64,000 bases of DNA from positions 1 through 64,000 of the forward strand of contig CAMDNE010000005.1 in NCBI GenBank assembly GCA_945902745.1. The letters are read 5' to 3'. The position numbers and the translations under genes were made by a program. This DNA comes from Chitinophaga pinensis. Its GTDB lineage: Bacteria; Bacteroidota; Bacteroidia; Flavobacteriales_D; Crocinitomicaceae. Each line of letters starts with the position of its first letter. Positions within the stretch are counted from its first letter, which is position 1. Below the pieces are notes generated by a model. That model did no database searches. It was given only the letters and a program-made list of their open reading frames with translations, and had not been told where the DNA came from. This document shows, piece after piece, positions 27,187 to 35,702 of this stretch.

Positions 27187-27206
27187 TTGAATAACAACTT
27201 GATTTT

Positions 27207-27611
27207 ATGAAAAAAAATAGTGTGCTCTTCGGATTCATTTTTTTAACATTTGCCGTGCTAAGTCAGAAAGGGAAAGTTGAAATAATCAAGGATGCAAGAA
27301 TCGATGGACTCGTAAAAAAGCAAGGAGCAGTAATTCCACCTGCAACTTCTCCTCAAGTTCCCGGTTATAGAGTTCAATTGTTTTTTGATTCCGACAGAAA
27401 AGCAATTGACGATGCAAGGAGTAAATTCATAGCTGCTTATCCTAAAATTGATTCATATGTTTTGTTTAATGCACCAAACTATGTTTTAAAGGTTGGCGAT
27501 TTTAGAACGTTATTAGAAGCAGAAAGAATCAAAGATAGTTTTGTTCAATTATTCCCTACTTCTTTTATTGTCAAGGAACTAATTAATTTACCTCGAATAG
27601 ATCAAGACTGA
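27207..27611 (+). CDS. SPOR-domain protein
   Basis: A 134-residue exported protein: signal peptide (about 1-20, ending LSQ), then a SPOR domain (about 50-125) recognised by GYRVQLFFDSDRKAIDDARSKF and YVLKVGDFRTLLEAERIKDSF. SPOR domains bind denuded peptidoglycan, often at division sites. It is divergent from the act operon. Its last 10 bases overlap the end of the convergent flavoprotein gene. A role in cell-wall binding is inferred from the domain only. Confidence 0.85.
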   Translation: MKKNSVLFGFIFLTFAVLSQKGKVEIIKDARIDGLVKKQGAVIPPATSPQVPGYRVQLFFDSDRKAIDDARSKFIAAYPKIDSYVLFNAPNYVLKVGDFRTLLEAERIKDSFVQLFPTSFIVKELINLPRIDQD

Positions 27612-28768
27612 GCGATTATTGATTTAGCTGCAACATATCCTGAAGAAACACATCCTTGAATTAAATAACCACCTGTTGGGGCATCCCAATCCAACATTTC
27701 TCCAATACAATAAGATTTTGGAAACATTTTCAATTGAAACGAATCATTTATTGCATTCATTTCAACGCCTCCAATAGTCGAAATAACTTCCTCTATGGGT
27801 CGCAAATTCGAAACATTTAATTGAAAATTTTTAATTATCTCAGCGAGTTTGATTTTATTTTGATAGTCTTCCTTATTCAAGTCATGCTTCAACCAGGCGA
27901 TAACAACTTTAGGTAATTTCAAATCCCTTAAACCTTCACTTATATTTTTTGCTTTTTGTAATTTATCCGCAATTAACGATTCAGTCATCGACGGTTTAAA
28001 GTCAATGTAAATTGTTTTTCCTTCTCTATAATATCCATTCAAAGCATAAATAGGAGGCCCTTCAATACCATATTCCGTTATAACAAGCTCCCCAAATTTT
28101 TCTTCATTCTCAGAAAATACTTTGCAGTTTTTTATTGTTTTTCCAGCAAAATCTCTGAGATAATCATGTCCAAAAAGCTCAAAACCACTATTGCTAGCTT
28201 CAAATTTCTTGCATTGAATTTCTTTTTCTGAAAAGAGTTTAAGCCAATTACCATCAGAGCCTGTAATTGACCAAGAACTGCCACCCAGCGCAAATATAGA
28301 ATGGTCAAACATATGCGTAATTAAATTTCCATTATGTTCAAAAATCAATTCGCATTCAGAAAAATCTTTAAGAACATGTTCCATTTTAAAAATGGCTCCT
28401 AAATGAATGAGGTAATCTTGCCATGCTTTAACAACTTCAATCGGTTTGATCCCTTTCAAAGGAAATATTTTCCCAGAGCTTCCAACAAAAGTTTCTATTC
28501 CTATTTTTGATAAGAAAAATCTAAAATCAGTGTTATTGAATGAACGAACAGAATCTTTAATCTTTTCAGTGTTGTAATGACATACAAACTTTTCAAGTTC
28601 CTCATCATTTGTCAAATTAAAACCTCCATTACCTGCTACTAAAAATTTTCTGGCAACTGCTTTTTTCTGATCAAAAAATACAACTTTACAACCTTTCTCC
28701 AATAAGACAGTGCCAGCCATTAAGGCTGCAGGACCCGTTCCTACAATTCCGACACTTTTCGTTTTCAT
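27602..28768 (-). CDS. HI0933-family FAD-dependent oxidoreductase
   Basis: A 388-residue flavoprotein of the HI0933/BaiN family, probably the TIGR03862 subgroup. Seen: Rossmann FAD motif GIVGTGPAALMAGTVLLEKG, then KFLVAGNGGFNLTN (family G-N-G-x-C/F-N-x-TN signature), GGSSWSITGSDGNW, and at the C-terminus GGVEMNAI and DWDAPTGGYLIQGCVSSGYVAAKS (about 361-384). These proteins are predicted oxidoreductases of unknown substrate. It converges on the SPOR gene with a 10-base overlap. Confidence 0.88.
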   Translation of the reverse strand: MKTKSVGIVGTGPAALMAGTVLLEKGCKVVFFDQKKAVARKFLVAGNGGFNLTNDEELEKFVCHYNTEKIKDSVRSFNNTDFRFFLSKIGIETFVGSSGKIFPLKGIKPIEVVKAWQDYLIHLGAIFKMEHVLKDFSECELIFEHNGNLITHMFDHSIFALGGSSWSITGSDGNWLKLFSEKEIQCKKFEASNSGFELFGHDYLRDFAGKTIKNCKVFSENEEKFGELVITEYGIEGPPIYALNGYYREGKTIYIDFKPSMTESLIADKLQKAKNISEGLRDLKLPKVVIAWLKHDLNKEDYQNKIKLAEIIKNFQLNVSNLRPIEEVISTIGGVEMNAINDSFQLKMFPKSYCIGEMLDWDAPTGGYLIQGCVSSGYVAAKSIIAQS

Positions 28769-28857
28769 CTATCAAAACTACAGATATTACAACTACCATT
28801 TCTTATCTAGACTCAATTTTAAATTAAATTACCTTTCTCTTTAGACATTGGTATTGA

Positions 28858-28865
28858 TATATTTG
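28858..28865 (+). promoter_or_regulatory. Predicted -7 element of rnpA
   Basis: TATATTTG (TAnnTTTG) ends 4 bases before the rnpA ATG, which would make the transcript nearly leaderless. No good -33 element is seen. Confidence 0.35.
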
Positions 28866-28869
28866 CAAC

Positions 28870-29265
28870 ATGAACGAAAAATTCGGTAAGGAATATAAAC
28901 TTTGTAGTCAAAAAGTAATACAATCCATTTTTGATGAAAAGAAGAGTGTTAAAGCGTATCCATTTCTCATTCATTATTCCTTAATACCCTTAACGAGTGA
29001 CGCTTCTTTCCAAATAACCGTTTCCGCTCCGAAAAGAAATTTCAAAAAAGCGCACGATAGAAATCGAATAAAACGTTTGATGCGTGAAGCAATTCGAAAG
29101 AATAAATTAATTTTAGAACCGTTTTTGTTAGAGAACAAGAAACAAGTGGCATTATTTATGATTTATACGGCGCGAGAAGAAATTCCGTATGACATACTTT
29201 TCAAAAAGACAACACTATTATTTACACAGCTTATCAAAGAAATAACCAATGAAACACCTAATTAA
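28870..29265 (+). CDS. rnpA: Ribonuclease P protein component
   Basis: A 131-residue RnpA that assists the catalytic RNA in 5' tRNA maturation. The RNR signature reads KKAHDRNRIKRLMREAIR (about residues 55-72). It is usually next to rpmH and yidC; here there is no rpmH, and the stop overlaps the following protease gene by 17 bases, an arrangement I recall from other Flavobacteriales. The call is secure. Confidence 0.95.
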   Translation: MNEKFGKEYKLCSQKVIQSIFDEKKSVKAYPFLIHYSLIPLTSDASFQITVSAPKRNFKKAHDRNRIKRLMREAIRKNKLILEPFLLENKKQVALFMIYTAREEIPYDILFKKTTLLFTQLIKEITNETPN

Positions 29266-30901
29266 ATCAACCAACTCCGCGATTTTGACAATCGTATTCA
29301 CTTTATTATTTCTTTTTGGCGCTCATAGTCAATCCAATGGATTTGAAGTAATCAAAAATATGGAATTGATGGATCAAATCTATCAACACCTTGAAATGTA
29401 TTATGTTGATGAACCACAAACAGGGAAATTATCCAAAGTTGGGATTGATGCGATGTTAAAGGAGTTAGATCCTTACACTGTTTATTATCACGAATCAAAC
29501 ATTGAAGATTACCGTTTGATGACAACAGGTCAATATGGTGGAATTGGTGCATTAATTCGCAAAATTGGAGAATTCACATTTATCGCTGAGCCCTATGAAG
29601 GGAATCCAGCAGAAAAATCAGGGTTAATGGCTGGGGATAAAATTATCTCAATAGATGGCAAAACGATGGTGAATATTCCTTCGGATGATGTTTCATCTGC
29701 TTTAAAAGGACCAAAAGGAACAACAATTGAGATTGAAGTTGAAAGAGAAAATGTTGGAAAGAAAAAGATTTCAGTTACCAGGGATGAAATTAAGTTACCA
29801 GATGTTCCCTATTCAGGGATGTTAAACGAAACAATTGGATATATCAAATTAAATAGTTTCACTCAAACTGCTTCTTCTGATGTTAAAACAGCATTTTTAG
29901 ATCTTCAAGGTAAAGGGATGAAAGAAATCGTTCTAGATTTAAGAGGAAATGGCGGAGGATTGCTGATTGAAGCAGTTAAAATCGTTAATTTCTTTGTCAA
30001 GAAGGATGAAATTGTTGTTACCACAAAAGGAAGGGTTGCTGAAGAAAATCGCACGTATAAAACAATGGAAGCTCCGTTGGATTTGAACATTCCATTGACA
30101 ATATTAGTGGATGAAGGTTCGGCATCAGCGAGTGAAATTGTTGCTGGTAGTATTCAAGATTTGGATAGAGGTGTTATTATTGGTTCAACTTCTTATGGAA
30201 AAGGCCTTGTTCAAAGAACATATGATTTAAAATACGGATCGAAAGTAAAATTGACAATTGCAAAATATTACACTCCTTCGGGAAGATGTGTTCAACGATT
30301 AGAATATTATGAAAAAGAGGCTGGTGTAAAGCCAAAAGAAATTCCAGATTCATTGATTAAAATTTTTAAAACAAAAAATGGGCGAGATGTTATTGACGGT
30401 CGTGGTATTGAGCCAGATGTTGAGGTAATTTTAAACGATTTTAGTAGATTAACCGCTACAATCTATTCCAGTAATTTACTTTTTAATTATGCTACAAAAT
30501 ATCACTCAACACATCCAACAATTGCAGCTGCTGGGACATTTTCTTTGACTGACCTAGAATATAATGATTTCAAAACTTACGTTTTAAAAGAGGAGTTTAC
30601 CTACTCTACTGCATCAGAAGAAATGTTGAAGAAAATGAAAGAAACGGCAGAAGAAGAAGGATATTATGATGAATCAAAGGTTGAATATGAAGCATTATTG
30701 GCTAAAGTTGTACCATCAAAGGAGCGTGATTTAGAAAAATTTAAAGATGAAATCAAAATAATGCTTGAAAATGAAATCATTTCACGCTACTATTTCCAAA
30801 AAGGCAGAGCAATTGATTCCTTTAGAAATGACGAAAATATTGCCAAAGCACTAGAATTATTAAAAAATAAAGCGCTTTACAATACTATTTTGGGAAAATA
30901 G
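29249..30901 (+). CDS. S41-family C-terminal processing peptidase
   Basis: A 550-residue periplasmic serine protease of the CtpA/Prc family. Signal peptide (about 10-28), a PDZ domain (about 85-165, with GDKIISIDGK), and the S41 catalytic core with the serine in GSASASEIVAG and the lysine in STSYGKGLVQ. A C-terminal helical region (about 420-550) is an extension typical of Bacteroidota members. It starts inside rnpA (17-base overlap), suggesting translational coupling. Substrates are not known. Confidence 0.93.
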   Translation: MKHLIKSTNSAILTIVFTLLFLFGAHSQSNGFEVIKNMELMDQIYQHLEMYYVDEPQTGKLSKVGIDAMLKELDPYTVYYHESNIEDYRLMTTGQYGGIGALIRKIGEFTFIAEPYEGNPAEKSGLMAGDKIISIDGKTMVNIPSDDVSSALKGPKGTTIEIEVERENVGKKKISVTRDEIKLPDVPYSGMLNETIGYIKLNSFTQTASSDVKTAFLDLQGKGMKEIVLDLRGNGGGLLIEAVKIVNFFVKKDEIVVTTKGRVAEENRTYKTMEAPLDLNIPLTILVDEGSASASEIVAGSIQDLDRGVIIGSTSYGKGLVQRTYDLKYGSKVKLTIAKYYTPSGRCVQRLEYYEKEAGVKPKEIPDSLIKIFKTKNGRDVIDGRGIEPDVEVILNDFSRLTATIYSSNLLFNYATKYHSTHPTIAAAGTFSLTDLEYNDFKTYVLKEEFTYSTASEEMLKKMKETAEEEGYYDESKVEYEALLAKVVPSKERDLEKFKDEIKIMLENEIISRYYFQKGRAIDSFRNDENIAKALELLKNKALYNTILGK

Positions 30902-30934
30902 TCGTTCTGAATTTACCCAAAAACAAAACTATTT

Positions 30935-32479
30935 ATGCTAAACCGCTTGTTCGGTAAAAATTTCCACGACTATTTCCATTTGTTTGGATTAAGCTTGTTG
31001 GCTGCTGGCTTGCCTTGGACAAAGATTTTATTGTCTTTAGGTACCATAATTCTTTTTGTAAACATCCTTTTAGAAGCAAATTTCAAGGTGTATTATGAAC
31101 GTGCAAAAACGAATAGACTTTTTCTCTTAATAGCAGTTTTTTGGGCATTACATGTCGTTGCATTAATTTGGACAAGTGATTATTCATATGCATTTAATGA
31201 TTTAAGGATTAAACTTCCATTAATTGTCATTCCAATGGCTTTAGTTTTTAAGCCAATTGAATCTCAAAAAGCACTTAACCTATTATTGAGTCTATTTATA
31301 GTTGCACTTATAGTTACCTCAATTTATAATTACGCATCCTATCAAAATTGGTTTGGCACACGAATTCATGACGATATTCGTTCACTTTCACTTTTTGGCT
31401 CCCACATACGTTATGGAATATTAATTGCAATGGGTGCTGGGATATGTCTATACTTTGTCTCATCATTAAAAACGCCTAAAAGATGGTTGATATTACCGAT
31501 ATTAAGTTGGTTAATTTACTACACTTATTTCAGCCAAATAATTTCAGGATTTATTGCTTTGGTTATGGTAATATTAACATTCACCGTATACTCAGCTTAT
31601 AAAAAATCAAAGAAATTTGGATTAATCACATTGCTCATTTCAGCAACCCTACTATTCAGTCCTTTATTATTATTACTACCTATAATTCAAAAAAAACACA
31701 CTATTAGTGCGCAATCTTTACCCAAACAGACTGCGCAAGGAAATCCTTATAAGCACAATACAGATCTGACAACTTATATCGACGGCAAGCCATCTCTTTT
31801 ATTTATGTGTGAAAAAGAGTTAAGAACGGAATGGAAAAAAACTTCTAAAATTCCTTATGACAGTTTAGACACAAAAGGGCAAGTAATTTCATTCACCTTG
31901 GTAAGATATATGGCTTCATTGCATCTTAGAAAAGACTCACTAGATTTTCAAAAGTTGAGTAAAAAAGATATTGAAAATGTAGAAAATGGGATTGCCAGTA
32001 TTGAAGAGACGAAAACTGGTTTGTTTGCCAGGTTAGATGGAATAAAATTCCAATTATATCATTCGGGCAATCCAAATGGGCACTCCCTTTTACAACGTTT
32101 AGAATTTTGGAAAACAGGAATAAAAATAATTCAACAAAATTGGTTTATTGGCGTTGGAACAGGCGATGTTCAACTTGCATTTAACGCACAATATGCAAAA
32201 GATCAAACAAAATTAAAACCCGAAAACAGGTTACGTGCTCACAATTCCTATCTAACGAGTTGGATTAGTTTTGGCGTTCTAGGAATTTCATCTTTTATAT
32301 TAATGCTTTGGTACTACTTGGCGTACCATTGGAAAAAATGCAATTTTCTGCCTTTGATGTTCATCCTTATTGCTGCCAGTACTTTTCTACTAGAGGATAC
32401 TTTAGAAACACAAACAGGAGTTACCTTTTTTGCATTTTTTTATAGTTTGTTTATGACACCTTTTCCAAAAAATAAGTAA
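30935..32479 (+). CDS. O-antigen ligase-like membrane protein
   Basis: A 514-residue polytopic membrane protein of the Wzy_C/WaaL superfamily. There are about ten hydrophobic segments in total, with a large periplasmic loop (about 250-385). After the loop comes RLEFWKTGIKIIQQNWFIGVGTGD and LRAHNSYLTSWISFG, the typical ligase segment with a conserved His. Such proteins ligate polysaccharide to lipid A core or polymerise glycans. It follows the protease by 33 bases and may be co-transcribed with it. Which glycan it handles cannot be told. Confidence 0.82.
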   Translation: MLNRLFGKNFHDYFHLFGLSLLAAGLPWTKILLSLGTIILFVNILLEANFKVYYERAKTNRLFLLIAVFWALHVVALIWTSDYSYAFNDLRIKLPLIVIPMALVFKPIESQKALNLLLSLFIVALIVTSIYNYASYQNWFGTRIHDDIRSLSLFGSHIRYGILIAMGAGICLYFVSSLKTPKRWLILPILSWLIYYTYFSQIISGFIALVMVILTFTVYSAYKKSKKFGLITLLISATLLFSPLLLLLPIIQKKHTISAQSLPKQTAQGNPYKHNTDLTTYIDGKPSLLFMCEKELRTEWKKTSKIPYDSLDTKGQVISFTLVRYMASLHLRKDSLDFQKLSKKDIENVENGIASIEETKTGLFARLDGIKFQLYHSGNPNGHSLLQRLEFWKTGIKIIQQNWFIGVGTGDVQLAFNAQYAKDQTKLKPENRLRAHNSYLTSWISFGVLGISSFILMLWYYLAYHWKKCNFLPLMFILIAASTFLLEDTLETQTGVTFFAFFYSLFMTPFPKNK

Positions 32480-32514
32480 TTTAACTTCTCAATATTAGAA
32501 CTTAACTCATTGTT

Positions 32515-33294
32515 ATGAAACCACAAATTAACCTTATCATCTTATTTACAATCGCTATAAATCAACTACTTGTAGCCCAATTACCTAATTACACTCCAAA
32601 AAATGATGTAACTATAGTAATCAATGACGAAGCGGGCACAAATGGCTTGGCGGTTGCATATAATTCTAAAAAGAACCTATATTATTCCGTTTTTGCCGGA
32701 AATGAAAGCTACAATATTGAAGTTCATAATGCATCAGGTGAATCACTTAAAACTATCCCAATTGGTGGTGATTTAAGAGGTTTTTGGTATAACGAATCGA
32801 AAAATCAATTACAAGGGATATTGTATGGTAATGCAGGGAGTTTTACTTTCGATTTAGATACTGAAGGTTATCCAATAGAAATAAATATCACAGATTTTTC
32901 ATATGGAATGGACGATCAAAATGTAGCCGTTTATAACAATGGGATTATTTATTTTGCGAACTATGATGGTGTTTCTAGTTTCAAACAAGGAAAAAAGAAA
33001 TTAATTAAACCAAAGAAATTAGAAATTATCGAATCAGGACTTGCAGATGCTATAAACTTCAATGGTTTTATTCACACTGGAGTGAAAGGATATGAATATG
33101 GCTTTTACAATTTTGAAACGAGTGAACTATATTTGATTAATGCTAAAAATGGTAAAACAAGTGCAACGATTCAAATTAATATTGATGAGTATTTTGGTGA
33201 ATTAGATTCTTTTAGAATTTCGTTTTGCAATAACCACTTGTTTTTATACAATGTTGAAGATCGAACATGGAACGGTTTTAAAATAATCATCTAA
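32515..33294 (+). CDS. Secreted protein of unknown function
   Basis: A 259-residue protein with a clear signal peptide (about 1-21, ending LVAQ). The rest is beta-rich with regularly spaced aromatic and Asn/Gly turns (YSVFAGNESYNIEVHN, FDLDTEGYPIEIN, YNNGIIYFANYDG), which looks like a small beta-propeller, though I cannot assign a family. It lies 35 bases after the O-antigen ligase-like gene and converges on the antiporter gene with 28 bases between. No T9SS sorting domain is visible. Confidence 0.6.
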   Translation: MKPQINLIILFTIAINQLLVAQLPNYTPKNDVTIVINDEAGTNGLAVAYNSKKNLYYSVFAGNESYNIEVHNASGESLKTIPIGGDLRGFWYNESKNQLQGILYGNAGSFTFDLDTEGYPIEINITDFSYGMDDQNVAVYNNGIIYFANYDGVSSFKQGKKKLIKPKKLEIIESGLADAINFNGFIHTGVKGYEYGFYNFETSELYLINAKNGKTSATIQINIDEYFGELDSFRISFCNNHLFLYNVEDRTWNGFKIII

Positions 33295-33322
33295 GAAGAG
33301 CACTCTAAATAGAGATTGATTC

Positions 33323-35488
33323 TTAACTACCTTTCTTAAAGATACTTCCTACCTCTTTCCCAATTTTCTGAATTGCTTCAACTCCTTTGGTGATTGCGCT
33401 CACATCTATGTCGTCATAATTCCCATACATATTTTCAACGATGCTTTGAGAAGGATATATAATAATTGTATCATTTTCAGGAAACGCTTTTTCTAATTTA
33501 CCTGGAAAAGAATCTATTCCAGAGGCATACGAAATACCACCATTTCGTGCGGAACAGAATATCAACAAATCAGAATCAGATTTCTTTTGATTGAGTAAGA
33601 AAAAATCATCAATTTCCTCAATTTCAATCGATTTAATGACATTAGCAATTTTATTGGCCTCACTCACCTTTTGCCACCTTTCATAGGTCGCTATCGTTGA
33701 ATATAATTCCATTTTAATATTCAACTCTTTACCTAGACGAATTAATCGCTCAACCCACAATGCAAAACTACTTTCCAGCTCAGCCATTGGTGGCGCAATT
33801 ACGATTATTTTATTGTGAGAAACAAAAGGTTTGTCAAATTGACAGAAGAAGATTGTTTTATCACAAACATCTAATAAATGGTCTCTGTCATCTCCTACAA
33901 TTCGTTTTAATAAATTCGTTTTGCGGTTATCGTTCAATACAACTACATCTGTCACCAATTCTTTTGAAACACGTGAAATTCCTGAAGATAAATTATGGTC
34001 AATTGTGGCAATTGTATTGATTTTAGCTTCATGCCCAGAAAAATGGCGTACAATTTCTTCCAAGGATTTCCGTGATTTACGAATCATTCGTTCAGCGTCT
34101 TCATTATTTGGATAAACGCTCACAACAGAAATTGGATTAATTACTTTGGGATCAGAAACCATCAATGCAAAATCTAGCAAAGATTCATTTCCTTTCAATT
34201 CATTCATATACACCAATAAATGTTTGTTTCGCAAACGTGTTTCAGTCTGATCATCATCCCCTTTCTCTGCTAATTCAATTAACAATCTTTTTCCTGCATT
34301 TTCTGTCACAAAAGAAGCGACCATGCACGTAAATAAAATCAGTAAAACGGTTCCGTTGACAATATTAATATCCAATATTTTGTTTTGAAATCCAACCATG
34401 ATAATCGCCAAAGTTGCTGCAGCATGAGAAGTACTTAATCCAAAGATAATTTGGCGTTCGGTATTCGTCATTTTAAAAATCTTTTGTGTCAAGAAAGCCG
34501 CCAACCATTTACTGAAAATTGCGAACGTTGTTAATACACCTGCAATAATTAACGGCCAAGTCCCCGTAAAAAAGACTTTATAATCAACGACCATTCCAAC
34601 AAAAATCAAAAAGAAAGGAATAAACAGGGAACTTCCAATAAATTCCACTCGATTCATTAAAATTGAATTATGAGGAATCAAGCGATTTAATACCAAACCA
34701 GCGACAAAGGCACCAATAATATGCTCTACACCTGCCACTTCAGCAAGAAAGGCTGAAAAAAACACAATTGACAAAACAAAAATATATTGAGATGATTTTT
34801 CACTGTCCAATTTACTAAAAAACCAACGTGCAACCTTTGGGATAAGGTAGAACATGATTATTGAAAAGATAGATAGGGATGTTATCAAACGCAACCAAAA
34901 TGCAGCATCTAAGTTTCCTTGAGCAGAACTCGTAATAACTGCTAAAATAATAAGTACCGCAGTATCTGTTAAAATTGTTCCACCAATAGTAATAGCTACA
35001 GCCTTGTTCTTGGTCAATCCAAATTTCGAGACAATTGGATAAGCCACTAAGGTATGCGTTGCAAACATACTAGCTGTTAACCAACTTGCCGTTTGAGACA
35101 ATCCTAAACCATAATAACAAAGCGGAAAACCAAGCGTAATCGGAACAAAGAACGTTAATCCACCAAAAGTGATACTTTTCTTGAGGTATTTTTTAAATTC
35201 ATTCATGTCCAGTTCCAAACCAGCCATGAACATGATATACAATAACCCGATAGTTGAAAATAGTTTAATCGAACCTTCGGCCTTCATGTGCTCTGGACCA
35301 ATTAAACCAAATCCATGTGGGCCTATTATTACACCAGATATTATTAACCCAATAATCGCTGGAATTTTAATTTTTCTAAGAATAATTGGAGACAATAAGA
35401 TGATAAACAACAACAAGGAAAATACAAGGACTGGATTTTTTAGTGGTAGATGAAAAGCTTCAAATAAATGCGCAAAAAAATAGTCCAT
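33323..35488 (-). CDS. CPA2-family cation:proton antiporter with UspA-like tail
   Basis: A 721-residue protein: an N-terminal Na+/H+ exchanger domain with about 12 helices (about 15-405) and a long cytoplasmic part with universal-stress-protein-like halves (about 425-700). Seen: IGLIISGVIIGPHGFGLIG and FSTIGLLYIMFMAGLELDM, typical of the KefB/NhaS family, and EHIIGAFVAGLVLNR. There is no TrkA-N Rossmann domain as in KefB/C. It probably exports Na+ or K+ in exchange for protons; the ion is uncertain. Confidence 0.88.
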   Translation of the reverse strand: MDYFFAHLFEAFHLPLKNPVLVFSLLLFIILLSPIILRKIKIPAIIGLIISGVIIGPHGFGLIGPEHMKAEGSIKLFSTIGLLYIMFMAGLELDMNEFKKYLKKSITFGGLTFFVPITLGFPLCYYGLGLSQTASWLTASMFATHTLVAYPIVSKFGLTKNKAVAITIGGTILTDTAVLIILAVITSSAQGNLDAAFWLRLITSLSIFSIIMFYLIPKVARWFFSKLDSEKSSQYIFVLSIVFFSAFLAEVAGVEHIIGAFVAGLVLNRLIPHNSILMNRVEFIGSSLFIPFFLIFVGMVVDYKVFFTGTWPLIIAGVLTTFAIFSKWLAAFLTQKIFKMTNTERQIIFGLSTSHAAATLAIIMVGFQNKILDINIVNGTVLLILFTCMVASFVTENAGKRLLIELAEKGDDDQTETRLRNKHLLVYMNELKGNESLLDFALMVSDPKVINPISVVSVYPNNEDAERMIRKSRKSLEEIVRHFSGHEAKINTIATIDHNLSSGISRVSKELVTDVVVLNDNRKTNLLKRIVGDDRDHLLDVCDKTIFFCQFDKPFVSHNKIIVIAPPMAELESSFALWVERLIRLGKELNIKMELYSTIATYERWQKVSEANKIANVIKSIEIEEIDDFFLLNQKKSDSDLLIFCSARNGGISYASGIDSFPGKLEKAFPENDTIIIYPSQSIVENMYGNYDDIDVSAITKGVEAIQKIGKEVGSIFKKGS

Positions 35489-35514
35489 ATACTTCTCTCT
35501 TTAATTGATGTGGT

Positions 35515-35522
35515 CAAAGATA
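35515..35522 (-). promoter_or_regulatory. Predicted -7 element of the antiporter gene
   Basis: The minus strand reads TATCTTTG (TAnnTTTG), 26 bases before the start codon. No clear -33 TTG. Confidence 0.45.
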
Positions 35523-35679
35523 GTTCTTTAGCGTAATGTTTTAATACACTATTAATATTTCTTAACGGAATAGTAATGTTTCATGAAAAGTGCCGAGTAT
35601 TTGTCGTTTTTCTTCTGCAATTCAGCACATAGAACAACATTTTGAATTGAAATTGAAGTTCTATAAAAAGTAATTAGTC

Positions 35680-35687
35680 TATCTTTG
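35680..35687 (+). promoter_or_regulatory. Predicted -7 element of mgtE
   Basis: TATCTTTG (TAnnTTTG) lies 15 bases before the ATG at 35703 and covers the alternative TTG start at 35685. It therefore favours 35703 as the real start. A TTG at 35653 is 24 bases upstream, slightly long for a -33 element. Confidence 0.5.
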
Positions 35688-35702
35688 AGGAAAATTACTC
35701 AA

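Noticed and set aside
33294-33323. Hairpin terminator between the secreted unknown and the antiporter gene
   Set aside because: Only a CTCT/AGAG stem of four pairs without a T-run; too weak to call.
35685-35702. TTG start giving six more residues for mgtE
   Set aside because: The TTG is part of the predicted -7 element; the ATG at 35703 fits the family N-terminus.
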